DNA of 64,000 bases from Melghiribacillus thermohalophilus (GCF_004342905.1 NZ_SMAN01000009.1:31257-95256); one strand, 5' to 3'. Shown: positions 25,835 through 37,314, counted from the stretch's first letter. The notes: a model not told the origin generated them from the letters alone. Program-made: numbers and translations.

Positions 25835-26904
25835 GACTCATCACCTTTCTTTTCATCCACGCCGGGTGCTGTTCCAGTCTTCGCAAAACCTTTCATTCGG
25901 CGTTTGACAGATTCGGGCGGTTCCACATCCGGTGCATGTTCATGAAGCAACCAGGTTGCCGCATAATGCGTATCCGATACTTTAAACATGGGCGGCTCCT
26001 GTTCTAAATCAATTTTGAGTGCATAAGGATTTCGGGGAGCGAATGCATCTCCCTTCGGAGGATTGATTAAATCTGGAGGGCTTCCAGGAATAGCCACCAG
26101 TTCTTCTTCCGTATTATCAAGGGTAGGCATGGATCCCAGCAATCCCCATGTATACGGATGTTTTGGATTGTAAAAAATATCATCAACGGTACCGATTTCT
26201 ACAATTTTTCCTGCATACATAACAGCTACCCGATCAGCCACGTTTGCAACCACACCTAAATCGTGGGTGATAAAAATGATTGAAGCTTCGGTTTTTTTCT
26301 GAAGATCTTTCATGAGATCCAGAATTTGTGCCTGTATCGTTACATCCAGTGCGGTCGTCGGTTCATCCGCTATTAATATTTTTGGGTTACAGGCAAGGGA
26401 TATCGCAATAACCACACGCTGTCTCATACCGCCGGAGAACTGGTGAGGATACTGTTTAATCCGTTCCTGAGCATTTGGAATACCTACCAGTTCCAGAAGC
26501 TCAATGGCACGTTTTTTAGCATCTGTGCGATTCATTCTCTGGTGTTTGATCAGACCTTCCATGATCTGATTGCCGATTTTCATCGTCGGATTCAAAGAAG
26601 TCATGGGATCCTGGAATATCATGGAGATATCTTTTCCGCGAATTTTGGTCATTTCTTTCTCAGATAGCTTCGCCAGATTTTTTCCGTCAAACAGGATTTC
26701 ACCTTTTTCAATGTTTCCTGGAGGGCTCGGAATTAATCCCATTAAAGCCTTTGTTGTAACGGATTTCCCGGATCCGGACTCACCAACAATAGCAAGGGTT
26801 TCACCTTTATATAAATCAAAGTTCACTCCACGTACCGCCTGTACTTTACCGCCATACGTATCAAAGGAAACCGTTAAATCTTTAACTTCCAACAATTTTT
26901 CCAT
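25831..26904 (-). CDS. oppD: Oligopeptide ABC transporter ATP-binding protein OppD
   Basis: 357 residues. Walker [10 protein letters not shown] near 39-47, Q-F-S-G-G-M-R-Q-R near 155, and Walker [10 protein letters not shown]. The long oligopeptide-transporter C-terminal region continues to about residue 330 and ends in a hydrophilic tail. Pairs with OppF below the OppB/OppC channel. Starts 19 bp after oppC. Confidence 0.96.
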   Translation of the reverse strand: MEKLLEVKDLTVSFDTYGGKVQAVRGVNFDLYKGETLAIVGESGSGKSVTTKALMGLIPSPPGNIEKGEILFDGKNLAKLSEKEMTKIRGKDISMIFQDPMTSLNPTMKIGNQIMEGLIKHQRMNRTDAKKRAIELLELVGIPNAQERIKQYPHQFSGGMRQRVVIAISLACNPKILIADEPTTALDVTIQAQILDLMKDLQKKTEASIIFITHDLGVVANVADRVAVMYAGKIVEIGTVDDIFYNPKHPYTWGLLGSMPTLDNTEEELVAIPGSPPDLINPPKGDAFAPRNPYALKIDLEQEPPMFKVSDTHYAATWLLHEHAPDVEPPESVKRRMKGFAKTGTAPGVDEKKGDES

Positions 26905-26923
26905 ATCTATTCACCTTCCCTTC

Positions 26924-28099
26924 CTATTCACGCATCTTAGGATCCAGCGCGTCTCTGAGACCGTCAGCCAGTACATTAAATGCAATCATTAACAAGGAAA
27001 TCACGATAGCCGGAAACACAAGCATATACGGATAGATCTGCAACGACTTAAAGGCGTCATCAATTAATGTTCCTAAGGATGCAAGCGGCGGCTGAAGTCC
27101 TAAACCGATAAAGCTTAAGAACGCTTCAAAGAAAATGGCATTTGGAATCGTAAACATCGTTTGAATAATAATCATTCCAGTGACATTCGGGATTAAGTGT
27201 TTATTAATAATCCTCGAATCAGTCGCTCCAAGGGTCCGTGATGCAAGGACAAATTCCTGACTTTTCAGTTTCAAAATTTGCCCCCTGACAATCCTCGCCA
27301 TGCCAACCCATCCTGTAATCGTTAAGGCAATGGTAATGGCGATCAGTCCCGGGTCAAGCAGGATAATCATTAAAATAACGACAACTAGGTTAGGAATACC
27401 TACCAGCACTTCAATAATACGCTGCATATAGTTGTCCACTCTTCCGCCGTAATAGGCAGAAATTCCACCGTAAGCCACACCGATCACCATGTCAATGGCT
27501 GCCGCTAATATACCGATGTAAAGGGAAATTTGTGTACCTTTCCACGTTCGGGTGAATAAATCACGTCCCATTGCATCCGTACCAAACCAGTAATAATGTT
27601 CTTCCAGTCCCCGGGCTTCATAATCATTAAAGGTAATTTCGACTTCTGCCCAGCGCTCATCTGGATTCGGGCGGCTGGCATCATATTCCCGGACAACTTT
27701 GTGAGTGTAATCGATACCGTCCAGTTCAAACGCCTCTATTCCCCGCTGAAGGGCATCTTCCGGATCTGCCCCCTGTACGGCTACGGTCCGAGTTCCATTC
27801 AGCCCCAGCCAGTCGAGCCACTCCACATTTTCAATACCGGGTACCCGTGGGGGGAGGTTTTTGGCGTCATAATTGGTTTCATCGAACTCATATTTGTTCA
27901 TATATGGGCCAGCTATTGCCATAAATCCAATAAATAGGAGTGTGATCAGACCCAAAACAGCCGCTTTGTTTTTTTTCAGACGGTTCCAGGAGTCTTTCCA
28001 GTAGGAAATCTCCGGACGTCCCAATTCTTCCCCTTTGTCTGATGAAATGTCAGCAGGCTGAAATAAATCTTTTGAAAGTTCTTTATCTTTTTTTGCCAT
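26924..28099 (-). CDS. oppC: Oligopeptide ABC transporter permease OppC, with a long periplasm-side insertion
   Basis: 391 residues, about 85 longer than B. subtilis OppC. After the first membrane helix (about 45-65) comes a hydrophilic segment of about 110 residues (Y-M-N-K-Y-E-F...D-A-M-G-R-D-L-F-T-R) before the normal permease core with five helices and the EAA-type loop (L-V-L-A-S-R-T-L-G-A). The core ends D-P-K-M-R-E. The added outside part contains acidic stretches and could contact OppA. Start overlaps the oppB stop by one base. Confidence 0.93.
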   Translation of the reverse strand: MAKKDKELSKDLFQPADISSDKGEELGRPEISYWKDSWNRLKKNKAAVLGLITLLFIGFMAIAGPYMNKYEFDETNYDAKNLPPRVPGIENVEWLDWLGLNGTRTVAVQGADPEDALQRGIEAFELDGIDYTHKVVREYDASRPNPDERWAEVEITFNDYEARGLEEHYYWFGTDAMGRDLFTRTWKGTQISLYIGILAAAIDMVIGVAYGGISAYYGGRVDNYMQRIIEVLVGIPNLVVVILMIILLDPGLIAITIALTITGWVGMARIVRGQILKLKSQEFVLASRTLGATDSRIINKHLIPNVTGMIIIQTMFTIPNAIFFEAFLSFIGLGLQPPLASLGTLIDDAFKSLQIYPYMLVFPAIVISLLMIAFNVLADGLRDALDPKMRE

Positions 28100-29028
28100 T
28101 ATTCTTTCCCTCCTGTCAGTCGAATCCGAGGGTCTACTACCACATAAAGCAAGTCAACAATTAAAATGACCACAACAAATAAAATGGAGAAGAACATGGT
28201 CGTTCCCATAATCATAGCATAATCATTCATTTGAATAGAGCGGACAAACTGTTCTCCAATTCCAGGAATGGCAAAGATTTTTTCGATTACCAGGGAACCG
28301 GTCATCATCGAAACGACAAGGGGCCCCATAATGGTAATTACTGGAATGAGCGCATTGCGGAGTCCATGTTTAAAGGTAACGACACTGTTTTTCAACCCTT
28401 TTGCTCTGGCCAGTACGATATAATCTGAGCCTAATACTTCAAGCATTTCTGTACGCAAGAACCGCTGGGTAACGGCCAGTGTAAACATGGCATTGGCTAT
28501 TGTAGGCAGGATAGTATGCTTGAAGGAGTCCCAGAAGGAAACAGGGAACCAGCCAAATTTTACAGCCAGATAATACTGAAGCAATCCGGCGAATACAAAC
28601 GAAGGGATTGACTTTCCCAGAATGGCCATCAAATTTGATGAATAATCATATGCTGTGTTTCTCTTAATTGCAGAAATGAGACCGAGAATTAACCCAATCA
28701 CGGTTCCAAAAACAAGGGACTGAAAACCGAGCTGTGCAGAAGGTCCAATTCTGTCCATGATCAGGTCTTCTACTTTCCGGTTGTCAAACTGAAAAGAAAT
28801 CCCCATATCTCCCTGTACAAGACCAAAAATATAATTGGCATACTGAACTGGCAACGGGTCATTGAGACCATACTGTTCGTATAAAGCTGCCTTCTGGGCT
28901 TCAGTTAATTTATCTTCCATATTAAATGGAGTCCCGGGCAAAAGCTTCATGAGAAAGAACGTGGCTGTAGCAATTAAAAACAACGTAATAATCATATATA
29001 TGATACGCTGTGTAATATATCTCGCCAT
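28099..29028 (-). CDS. oppB: Oligopeptide ABC transporter permease OppB
   Basis: 309 residues from ATG 29028, 8 nt after AGGAGG; the in-frame GTG nine bases earlier abuts the site. Six membrane helices and the coupling loop (V-L-A-R-A-K-G-L near 205). The N-terminal M-A-R-Y-I-T-Q-R-I-I-Y is typical of OppB. Expressed with oppA but after an internal hairpin that probably lowers the amount relative to OppA. Confidence 0.96.
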   Translation of the reverse strand: MARYITQRIIYMIITLFLIATATFFLMKLLPGTPFNMEDKLTEAQKAALYEQYGLNDPLPVQYANYIFGLVQGDMGISFQFDNRKVEDLIMDRIGPSAQLGFQSLVFGTVIGLILGLISAIKRNTAYDYSSNLMAILGKSIPSFVFAGLLQYYLAVKFGWFPVSFWDSFKHTILPTIANAMFTLAVTQRFLRTEMLEVLGSDYIVLARAKGLKNSVVTFKHGLRNALIPVITIMGPLVVSMMTGSLVIEKIFAIPGIGEQFVRSIQMNDYAMIMGTTMFFSILFVVVILIVDLLYVVVDPRIRLTGGKE

Positions 29029-29083
29029 GAAGTGCACCTCCTGATCGTTATGAAAATTTTCAAAAAAATTGCCGAATTACAGG

Positions 29084-29126
29084 GAAAAAGAGAGTATATG
29101 TCTTTTGGACACGACACATACTCTCT
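29084..29126 (-). terminator. Intergenic hairpin between oppA and oppB (partial terminator)
   Basis: On the minus strand AGAGAGTATGTGT pairs with ACATATACTCTCT across a short loop and is followed by TTTTTCCC. A leaky terminator or RNA-stabilising structure would give more OppA than OppBCDF, as in other opp operons. Confidence 0.75.
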
Positions 29127-29157
29127 TCCAACAACCCCATTTTATAATGATAGCTAA

Positions 29158-30891
29158 TTACTTTTCAATCGTTACATACTTGAAGCTGAAGTCAGGGCCA
29201 AATGGGTTAAGCTCCATGTTCTTCACATATGGCTGCTGAAGGAATGAACGTGCTCTCTGGAACACGGGTCCAATTCCCACTTCATCCATCAGGATTTGTT
29301 CAGCTTGAACCATAGCTTCCCAGCGCTTGTTCTGATCTTGAGCATATTCGGTCTTCGCAAGCTCGATCAGCTCATCGAACTGTTCATTTGAGTAGCTACC
29401 ATCATTGTAAGAACCATCCGTTACAAACAGGTCCATAAATGTCATTGGATCCAGATAGTCAGGACCCCATCCGGAGAATACGACTTCAAACAATCCTTCA
29501 CGGCTTAAGCGAAGACGCTCTTTAAACGGAACGTTCTTCAGTTCAACCGTTAAGCCCGGCAGGTTGTTTTCCCACTGATCTTTGAAGAATTCAGTTGTAA
29601 GTTTAGACGTTTCTGTGTCCCCAGACATGAACGTAATGGTTACTTCATCAAAGCCAAGTTCTTCTTTGGCTTTTTCCCATGCTTCCTGAGCACCTTCGAT
29701 ATCAGAAACCAGGTGATCACCGCTCAGGTCACGGAAATCTTCACCCGTTTCAGGATGTTTAACAAATTCTTTCGGCACTAAGCCATTAGCAGGTACAGAG
29801 TCATTCTTGTATACCACGTCAATGAATTCCTGCTTGCTAAATCCGGTAGCAAGAGCACGACGGAAGTTTTCGTTGTTCATGTACTCTGCTTTTTCAGCAG
29901 ATTCACGGTTAAACTGCAGGTAGAAAGTAACTGGTTCCATGGCAGTACCGTAATCTGGGCGAGTTTTATACTGATCGATGAAGTCTCCTGATAAACCTAC
30001 ACGGTCAACTTCGCCGCTTTCATACAGGTTCACAGCAGTTGAGCGTTCTTTTACAACGCTAACTTCAATTCCATCAAGACCGACATTTTCTGCATCCCAG
30101 TAGTCGGGATTCTTCTCTAGAGTCCAGCTTTCTTCGTGTTTCCATTCAGTCATGACGAATGGACCGTTGAAAATCATGTTTTCAACTTCAAGCGCGAAGT
30201 TTTCACCTTGAGATTCAACAAATTCTTCGTTTAAAGGAACGAAGACAGGGAACGCTGCAAAGGATTCAAAATATGGAGCCGGGTTCACCAGTTCTACTTG
30301 AAGGGTATAATCATCGACTGCTGTAACACCAAGCTCTTCGACTTTACCGAACATGTCAGGGTAAAGCGGGTTACCGTCTTCATCGGTAGCAGAAATTTCA
30401 GTTGCGTTTTTCACCAGACCGCTGAAGAAATAAGGACCATACTGAGATCCAGTTTCAGGGTCAATGGCACGTCTCCAGGAATAAACGAAGTCGTGTGCTG
30501 TTACCGGTTCACCATTGGACCAGGTAGCATCGTCACGAAGATGGAACGTCCAGGTTAAACCGTCTTCACTGACTTCTGTCTCATCTTTGTTCGCGAGTCC
30601 AGATACGATTTCACCGCCTGGAGCTACACGATATAGTCCTTCATAAGTAGCATCAATAAAGTTCAGTGCAACTACGTCAGTTGCTAATGAAGGATCCATA
30701 GTTGGAATTTCGGCACTTTCAAGGATGCGAAGAATTTTCTCTTCATCCTCACCATTTTCTCCTTCATTTTGTTCCTCATTGCCTGTATCATCGCCGGCGT
30801 TTTCGTCTCCATCATCGCCGCCGCACGCTGCGAGGAACATGCTTAGTACTAAACCAAGTACTAAGAGCAAAAACCATTTTGTCTTTTTCAT
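29158..30891 (-). CDS. oppA: Oligopeptide-binding lipoprotein OppA
   Basis: 577 residues from ATG 30891 after GGGGAGG; the longer frame to 30948 is not used. Lipoprotein signal peptide with lipobox L-A-A-C (Cys about 23), then an acidic low-complexity linker of D, E, G and N (about 25-50), then the SBP-bac-5 domain (T-L-Q-V-E-L-V-N-P near 200; W-G-P-D-Y-L-D-P near 475). The binding protein feeds peptides to OppBCDF; in B. subtilis this includes Phr and CSF signalling peptides for sporulation and competence. First gene of the operon. Confidence 0.96.
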   Translation of the reverse strand: MKKTKWFLLLVLGLVLSMFLAACGGDDGDENAGDDTGNEEQNEGENGEDEEKILRILESAEIPTMDPSLATDVVALNFIDATYEGLYRVAPGGEIVSGLANKDETEVSEDGLTWTFHLRDDATWSNGEPVTAHDFVYSWRRAIDPETGSQYGPYFFSGLVKNATEISATDEDGNPLYPDMFGKVEELGVTAVDDYTLQVELVNPAPYFESFAAFPVFVPLNEEFVESQGENFALEVENMIFNGPFVMTEWKHEESWTLEKNPDYWDAENVGLDGIEVSVVKERSTAVNLYESGEVDRVGLSGDFIDQYKTRPDYGTAMEPVTFYLQFNRESAEKAEYMNNENFRRALATGFSKQEFIDVVYKNDSVPANGLVPKEFVKHPETGEDFRDLSGDHLVSDIEGAQEAWEKAKEELGFDEVTITFMSGDTETSKLTTEFFKDQWENNLPGLTVELKNVPFKERLRLSREGLFEVVFSGWGPDYLDPMTFMDLFVTDGSYNDGSYSNEQFDELIELAKTEYAQDQNKRWEAMVQAEQILMDEVGIGPVFQRARSFLQQPYVKNMELNPFGPDFSFKYVTIEK

Positions 30892-30959
30892 GGCGTTTAA
30901 TGACCTCCCCAAAATTGAATTTTCTAAATTTTTGTGCAGATAAAGCATCTACGTTTCAA

Positions 30960-30965
30960 ATTATA
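30960..30965 (-). promoter_or_regulatory. Possible -10 element for oppA
   Basis: TATAAT on the minus strand about 70 bp before the oppA start; the 17-bp-spaced -35 (GTGCAA) is poor, so the assignment is tentative. Remaining sequence up to 31250 holds only the promoter of the DUF3899 gene. Confidence 0.4.
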
Positions 30966-31192
30966 CAAGTTTTCTTACATTTTTGCACCCCTTTTTTAGA
31001 AAAAAATAACGAACCCCTATTCATGATAGCGATTGGATTACAATTTTTAGGTCAATAGTCCTATATTTCGTCACATTCCTAAACGAGCCGTTTATTTCCA
31101 GATCCATCTATTGTTTACATTTTAAAGGATGTTTAACTCGCACTTTCGGCATAGTACAAAGTGTAGTTTCAGGAATCGATGATTGAAATTCA

Positions 31193-31201
31193 TGCTATAA
31201 T
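31193..31201 (+). promoter_or_regulatory. Extended -10 promoter for the DUF3899 gene
   Basis: TGC-TATAAT (31193-31201) is an extended -10 element; no good -35 is seen. It lies 50 bp before the GTG. Confidence 0.5.
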
Positions 31202-31250
31202 AGTAGCGGTAAAATAATATATTACAGATAGAAAGAGGATTTGTATAACC

Positions 31251-31616
31251 GTGATTAGAAATAAATGGATGGTTTTATTCATCAACGTCACCATCGCCGG
31301 AATTGTATTCTGGCTCAAAGCACCGGTCTATAATCTGTTTCATTTTATTAATAGCGTATTTTATGTAGGATCGTTTTATTTTTTTATCGGGCTTGTCCTG
31401 CTTGTCATCAGGGGTAAGTTTTTCGACGGGATCACGTACAGTTTTCGCCGGTTTATTCATAAAAGCTCTAAAAATCCGGATTATTTAGACGATTGGGAGG
31501 ATAAACCCCTCCCCTCCGAAAAAATTCATGCTGAGTTCATGAAGTTTTTTCTCTTCCAGGGTGCAATGCTGATGGCCATTATGGTATTTTTGTTATTAGC
31601 CTATTATACTTTTTAA
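31251..31616 (+). CDS. DUF3899 membrane protein
   Basis: 121 residues with three membrane helices (about 6-24, 36-56, 98-118) and a central soluble loop with D-Y-L-D-D-W-E-D. GTG start with AGAGG about 12 nt upstream. DUF3899 proteins occur next to opp or trpS in many Bacillales and have no known function. Divergent from oppA; a promoter and T-box leader of trpS follow. Confidence 0.75.
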   Translation: MIRNKWMVLFINVTIAGIVFWLKAPVYNLFHFINSVFYVGSFYFFIGLVLLVIRGKFFDGITYSFRRFIHKSSKNPDYLDDWEDKPLPSEKIHAEFMKFFLFQGAMLMAIMVFLLLAYYTF

Positions 31617-31624
31617 AGCTTCTG

Positions 31625-31653
31625 TTGCATTTTGAATCATTTTTTTCTATAAT
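31625..31653 (+). promoter_or_regulatory. trpS promoter
   Basis: TTGCAT (31625) and TATAAT (31648) separated by 17 bp. Transcription would start about 31660, at the 5' end of the T-box leader. Confidence 0.8.
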
Positions 31654-31659
31654 CGTTTA

Positions 31660-31937
31660 AACAAAAGAACAATTTGAAGGCGATGAAAAAGCGAAAGTAC
31701 ACGGAAACCTCTGCTTACCAGAGAGCCCGAAACAGGTGGAAGCGGGCAGCATGTTTTCGGCAGAAATTGGGGCTTTTGAGCTGTGATTCTGAACATTTCA
31801 AGTAAGAATCACCGCGACCCAGGCGTTAGTGGGGCTTCGATGAGAAGCAATGAGAGATCTCCTATCTGTCGGGAGATAACAAGGGTGGTACCGCGGTTCA
31901 TTCGTCCCTTACCTGAAGGGAAAGAATGAACTTTTTT
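31660..31937 (+). ncRNA. T-box leader (tryptophan-specific) of trpS
   Basis: Contains the invariant T-box AAGGGTGGTACCGCGG (31881-31896), the C-A-G-A-G-A-G bulge element of stem I near 31730, and an Rho-independent terminator GTTCATTC / GAATGAAC (31896-31903 with 31924-31931) followed by TTTTTT. The T-box and terminator overlap, giving the antiterminator switch. The specifier is likely TGG at 31768-31770, in keeping with a tRNA-Trp sensor; the exact stem I fold was not computed. Uncharged tRNA-Trp allows read-through into trpS. Confidence 0.93.
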
Positions 31938-32019
31938 ATTGTTTAAAGCTTCAGCACTTCAGCGAACGAATACCCAATCAATGATTTATTCAAAAAATTC
32001 CGTAGAGGGGTGTGTGTAA

Positions 32020-33027
<1,008 letters not shown>

Positions 33028-33050
33028 AATGAACATTTATAACCAAAAAT

Positions 33051-33086
33051 AGTGCCACCACGTTTGTCCAGGGTGGCACTCTTCTT
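33051..33086 (+). terminator. Terminator of trpS
   Basis: AGTGCCACC / GGTGGCACT with a 12-nt loop followed by CTTCTT. The rest of the gap to 33341 shows no feature I can support. Confidence 0.75.
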
Positions 33087-33341
33087 ATGATTAGGGGGTT
33101 GCCGTCAACCGGAAAGTCTGCTCTGATGCTTGTCAACACGTCTATCTTTATATCCTAGAACACATTTATTCTCTTTCGGAACATCCATATTGAACAACTG
33201 CACCCTTGAATTGACAGCTCATCTTTTCGAGTCAGCGTTCTTCTTGAAGAGGTATGTTCTTATTCACTATTCCTGTTGCAGCCATTTTCCATCATATTCC
33301 GTCCGTAAAAAGGAAATACTTATGCTCCCTGTTGGTTAACT

Positions 33342-34109
33342 TTACTTATAAGCCTCATTTGACGATGAAGAATTCACATGTCCATGTTCTAACTCCCAGA
33401 TTTTCTCAAAAAACGGCTGCCCCTTTGACATCTTCTGGCATAATTCCTCATGGGATTTGCTCCAGCCATGTATTAAATCGCTATAGAGCTCTTCCCAGGC
33501 TTGATCAAAATCCATGTTCTGAATCTTTTCATATTGATATGGACGCCATTCCGTAAGCCAGTATCTGATTTCGGCCAGTTTGGCGGTTTGTTTCATCTGA
33601 TCGACCATCATCATTAACAGCTGTTTAAGCTGGCGCTCTTTTCTCGTTAAGCCGACCATGTATTCAGGGGGTAAAGACAGAAGGTGATATTCTTTTTGAG
33701 CTGTTCGAGTAAAGGAATACGAAGCCGGCTCCATTTTCTCGATCATATCGTAAACCAGTCTTTCCTGACGAGGGATCAGGCGACTCTTGCGAACAGGAAC
33801 CGAGTAGCCCATCGTATCCACCGCTATGATCGCTGTCCCGTCAGATGCTACGAAGGCATACTCGAGGGGAATTCGCTTCTGATTTTTCCTTAAATAAGAC
33901 CTCTGGTATACCTTGTCCAATAAAGGTTTTGGCAGATCCTGCAGATCATTCTCTATATAGTCATAAAGGGACGAGGTAACATACAGCAGCGGAACCTGAT
34001 CAAGCAGTTCAATTCCGTCTTCTTTACGCCATTCATGAAATGGACAGACATTATATCCATTCTCTTCACCTTCAAACCAGTTGACCCAGACATCATGCAA
34101 ATACATCAT
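33342..34109 (-). CDS. yjbA: YjbA (UPF0736/DUF3603 family)
   Basis: 255 residues, similar to B. subtilis YjbA. N-terminal segment [12 protein letters not shown] near 3-14 is conserved in the family. No membrane segment or catalytic motif seen. Function unknown; the gene is always beside trpS in Bacillus. GAGGG lies about 11 nt before the start. Confidence 0.85.
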   Translation of the reverse strand: MMYLHDVWVNWFEGEENGYNVCPFHEWRKEDGIELLDQVPLLYVTSSLYDYIENDLQDLPKPLLDKVYQRSYLRKNQKRIPLEYAFVASDGTAIIAVDTMGYSVPVRKSRLIPRQERLVYDMIEKMEPASYSFTRTAQKEYHLLSLPPEYMVGLTRKERQLKQLLMMMVDQMKQTAKLAEIRYWLTEWRPYQYEKIQNMDFDQAWEELYSDLIHGWSKSHEELCQKMSKGQPFFEKIWELEHGHVNSSSSNEAYK

Positions 34110-34209
34110 AAGCCAAAGACCCTCACTTTATATTTTCATCCTTCTAGCCCTCATTATGAACCATGTATGGAATTTTTATTCTTATCATCCTGTTGTTTAC
34201 AAACAAATT

Positions 34210-34413
34210 TTATTCAGAGGGAAAGAAATAGATCGATATGGCAATAATCACAATTCCTATAGGGAAGAGATAACATTCAGGTCTTGTACTAATAAAGAGC
34301 AAATAATTCGTCCAGGTTAATCCAGCGGGAAAAAAATTCATGTATCCGATTAAACTGACGCCTCCAGCGATCGTTAGCCCAAACCCAATTAAAAACCAAA
34401 ACATATACCACAT
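34210..34413 (-). CDS. Small conserved two-helix membrane protein
   Basis: 67 residues, two membrane helices (about 3-24 and 44-64). R-P-E-C-Y-L-F-P-I-G between the helices gives a characteristic positively charged and Cys-containing turn. Excellent GGAGGATAAC site. The pattern resembles a small unnamed Bacillaceae family near fabHA; I cannot name it. Confidence 0.7.
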   Translation of the reverse strand: MWYMFWFLIGFGLTIAGGVSLIGYMNFFPAGLTWTNYLLFISTRPECYLFPIGIVIIAISIYFFPSE

Positions 34414-34608
34414 GTTATCCTCCAGAGCATGTCCATTTTTTTTTTATTCATATATATGTCATAAAAAAACAATCATTCCCTGAAAATCCCTTTACTATTT
34501 TTTTATTAACGAGTAAATTAGATAATAGTGGCCTTTTTCAGATTCAGAAGAGGGGTCTTTCTTAAAAGAATGAAGATACACAGTATTTTGTAAGGAGAGG
34601 AAAACATC

Positions 34609-35595
34609 ATGGCAGAAAGCCGTATGATGAAGAGGAAAAAAAGGCGAAAACGAAAAAGAAAATATATATTTTCATTTGTCATTCTGTTTTTTTTAAGCCT
34701 GCTGTTATATGGAGGATACGAGTTTATGGCAGGACAAGAAGAAGCCAGGGACCGGCTCAATGAAATGAATACAGATGATTCTAATAATCAGGGAAACCAG
34801 TACACGGACTTCAATCCAGCTGAACAACTAACCGATAAAATCAATGTTCTGCTGCTAGGCGTAGATTCCCGGGGGGAGGAAAAATCCCGTACGGATACGA
34901 TTATGATTGGACAATACGACCCTGAGAAGGATACAGCCAAACTCGCCTCAATCATGCGTGACACATACGTGAACATTCCCGGTTATGGCTACAATAAAAT
35001 CAATGCCGCTTTTTTCTTCGGCGGACCAGAACTGTTAAGGCAGACGCTAAAGGAAAATTTTGACCTGGATATTCATTATTACGCTATCGTAGATTTTCAG
35101 GGGTTTATTCATGTTGTAGATACCATTGCTCCCGATGGAGTTGAAATAGACGTAGAGAAACGGATGGTTTATCGTGATGATTCTGATGGAACTTACATCG
35201 ACTTATATCCAGGAAAACAAACGTTAGACGGGGAAAACTTACTGGATTATGCCCGATTCCGCAATGATGCTGAAGGGGATTTCGGCAGGGTCAGAAGACA
35301 GCAGCAAATCATCAATACACTGAAAGACGAGGTCCTTTCCGTCGGAGGGATCCTCAAACTTCCCCGGGTTATTGGCACTATTCTCCCTTATGTGGAGACG
35401 AATATGAAAACATCGACGATTCTCTCACTGGGTAAAGATTATCTCCTTAATCCTATTGACAGCATTGAGACTATGACCATCCCGGTAGAAGGCAGCTTCT
35501 GGGACGAGACATATGATCATGCGGGGGCTGTACTGGCGATCGATGAAGAAAAGAATCGTCAGGCTATAAAGGAATTCTTTGAAACAGATAACTAG
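34609..35595 (+). CDS. LytR-CpsA-Psr (LCP) family protein
   Basis: 328 residues. Short cytoplasmic start rich in Lys/Arg (K-R-K-K-R-R-K-R-K), one membrane helix (about 20-40), then an extracellular LCP domain: L-L-L-G-V-D-S-R near 82, S-R-T-D-T-I-M near 94, S-I-M-R-D-T-Y near 114, and D-Y-A-R-F-R near 213. LCP enzymes attach wall teichoic acid or other anionic polymers to peptidoglycan, using undecaprenyl pyrophosphate-linked substrates. RBS AAGGAGAGG. Which paralogue (TagT, TagU or TagV) is unclear. Confidence 0.93.
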   Translation: MAESRMMKRKKRRKRKRKYIFSFVILFFLSLLLYGGYEFMAGQEEARDRLNEMNTDDSNNQGNQYTDFNPAEQLTDKINVLLLGVDSRGEEKSRTDTIMIGQYDPEKDTAKLASIMRDTYVNIPGYGYNKINAAFFFGGPELLRQTLKENFDLDIHYYAIVDFQGFIHVVDTIAPDGVEIDVEKRMVYRDDSDGTYIDLYPGKQTLDGENLLDYARFRNDAEGDFGRVRRQQQIINTLKDEVLSVGGILKLPRVIGTILPYVETNMKTSTILSLGKDYLLNPIDSIETMTIPVEGSFWDETYDHAGAVLAIDEEKNRQAIKEFFETDN

Positions 35596-35645
35596 TCCCG
35601 CCTTCCTGAAGAGGCTCGAATAAAATTTCATAAATAAAATACTGG

Positions 35646-35695
35646 AAATACCCGAACTCATTCAAGGATCCTTGTATGAGTTCGGGTATTTTTTT
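35646..35695 (+). terminator. Terminator of the LCP gene
   Basis: AATACCCGAACTCAT / ATGAGTTCGGGTATT, a 15-bp perfect stem followed by TTTTTTT. The sequence from here to 36010 carries no convincing gene. Confidence 0.9.
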
Positions 35696-36015
35696 GCTCG
35701 TCAAAATGTTCCGTTTTCCGAGGATACCGCTTAAGGTTTCCTGATGCAGTTCATTCGTCACCATCCCAGGGGATATTCCGCTCGTGCTATTCCCACAGAA
35801 GTCTACATAGGTTGACTTCGTGCATTTTTTTGCAAAACGACCATTCGTTCTTTATTGTCCTGGCCTCTTTCGTATGCACGTTTATAAGGCATCCTTGATG
35901 TAAACAGAAAAAATAGGGGCGTCCATCCATCCGGATTTTCATCCCCTTTTACGTGGATTGATTCTCAATGAATACGGTATTTTCACATACGATCAATGGG
36001 AGAGAAGGCTGTTTA

Positions 36016-36061
36016 ATAAAAAAACTGTCACCAGGGAGATATCATTCCTGGCGACAGTTTT
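36016..36061 (-). terminator. Terminator of fabHA-fabF
   Basis: Stem around AAAACTGTC(A/G)CCAGG (36021-36035 with 36046-36060), one mismatch, followed on the minus strand by TTTTTTTATTAAAC. Confidence 0.85.
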
Positions 36062-36072
36062 AGACTAATTGA

Positions 36073-37314
36073 TTATTCTTCAAATTTCTTGAAAAGAAGG
36101 GCGGCGTTATGTCCGCCAAATCCCAGTGAATTTGACAGCACCGCTTTCACATCAGCTTCGCGACTTTTGTTCGGTACATAATCAAGGTCACATTCCGGAT
36201 CTTCAGTTTCGTAATTGATTGTCGGCGGGATAATGCCTGTCAAAATAGTTTTTACGGAAATAATCGCTTCTATGGCACCTGCGGCCCCAAGCAGATGTCC
36301 GGTCATGGACTTCGTGGAACTGACGGCTAGCTGATAAGCATAATCTCCAAATACTTCCTTAATCGCATTGGTTTCATAAGGATCATTATATTCAGTGCTT
36401 GTTCCGTGAGCATTAATATACTGTATGTCTTCTGGGGTTAAGTGAGCATCATCAATAGCCTGCTTCATGGCACGGGCTGCCCCTTCACCGCCTGGAGCCG
36501 GCTGGGTGATATGATAAGCATCCCCGGTAGCTCCATAACCGACAATTTCAGCATATATTTTGGCTCCGCGTTTCTTTGCTGATTCCAGAGACTCCAGCAC
36601 TAAGATTCCAGATCCCTCACCCATGACGAATCCATCACGATTTTTATCAAATGGGCGGCTTGCCGTTTTAGGATCATCATTGAATGTTAATGCCCTTGCT
36701 GCTGAGAAGCCTGCAAAAGCCATATTGGTCAGAGGTGCCTCAGATCCACCGGTAATCATAATATCGGCATCCCCGCGCTGAATCACTTTAAACGCATCTC
36801 CAATGGAATTTGCTCCAGATGAGCATGCCGTTACCGTACAGGAATTAATTCCCTTTGCTCCAAGAGCAATGGATACCTGTCCTGCGGCCATATCAGGAAT
36901 CATCATCGGTACAAAAAACGGGCTGACTCTACGGTAACCTTTTTCTGCAAATTTATGGAACTGTTCTTCATAAGTTGTCATTCCGCCAATTCCGGATCCG
37001 ATCCATACACCGGTCCGGGGAGCCAGCTCATCCGTAATTTCCAGACCTGCATCTTCAACAGCCATTTTTGCAGCAGCCATAGCATATTGTGTGAATAAGT
37101 CCATTTTTCTCACGTCACGTTTATCCATGTACAGAGTAGGATCAAAATCTTTGATTTCTGCTGCAACCTTGGCTGGAAAATCATCCGGATTAATCCTTGA
37201 TACCCTGTTAATTCCAGAATGACCCTGAATGAGATTTTCCCACATGGAATTTACATCATTTCCGACCGGAGTAACTGCCCCCAGTCCGGTAACTACCACA
37301 CGTCGATTAACCAT
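36073..37314 (-). CDS. fabF: Beta-ketoacyl-ACP synthase II
   Basis: 413 residues, standard length. Thiolase-fold condensing enzyme with catalytic Cys in T-A-C-S-S-G near 163, His in N-A-H-G-T-S-T near 304 and His in [12 protein letters not shown] near 340. It elongates acyl-ACP with malonyl-ACP and tunes membrane lipids at low temperature. Follows fabHA by 18 bp, so both belong to one FapR-regulated operon. Confidence 0.98.
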   Translation of the reverse strand: MVNRRVVVTGLGAVTPVGNDVNSMWENLIQGHSGINRVSRINPDDFPAKVAAEIKDFDPTLYMDKRDVRKMDLFTQYAMAAAKMAVEDAGLEITDELAPRTGVWIGSGIGGMTTYEEQFHKFAEKGYRRVSPFFVPMMIPDMAAGQVSIALGAKGINSCTVTACSSGANSIGDAFKVIQRGDADIMITGGSEAPLTNMAFAGFSAARALTFNDDPKTASRPFDKNRDGFVMGEGSGILVLESLESAKKRGAKIYAEIVGYGATGDAYHITQPAPGGEGAARAMKQAIDDAHLTPEDIQYINAHGTSTEYNDPYETNAIKEVFGDYAYQLAVSSTKSMTGHLLGAAGAIEAIISVKTILTGIIPPTINYETEDPECDLDYVPNKSREADVKAVLSNSLGFGGHNAALLFKKFEE

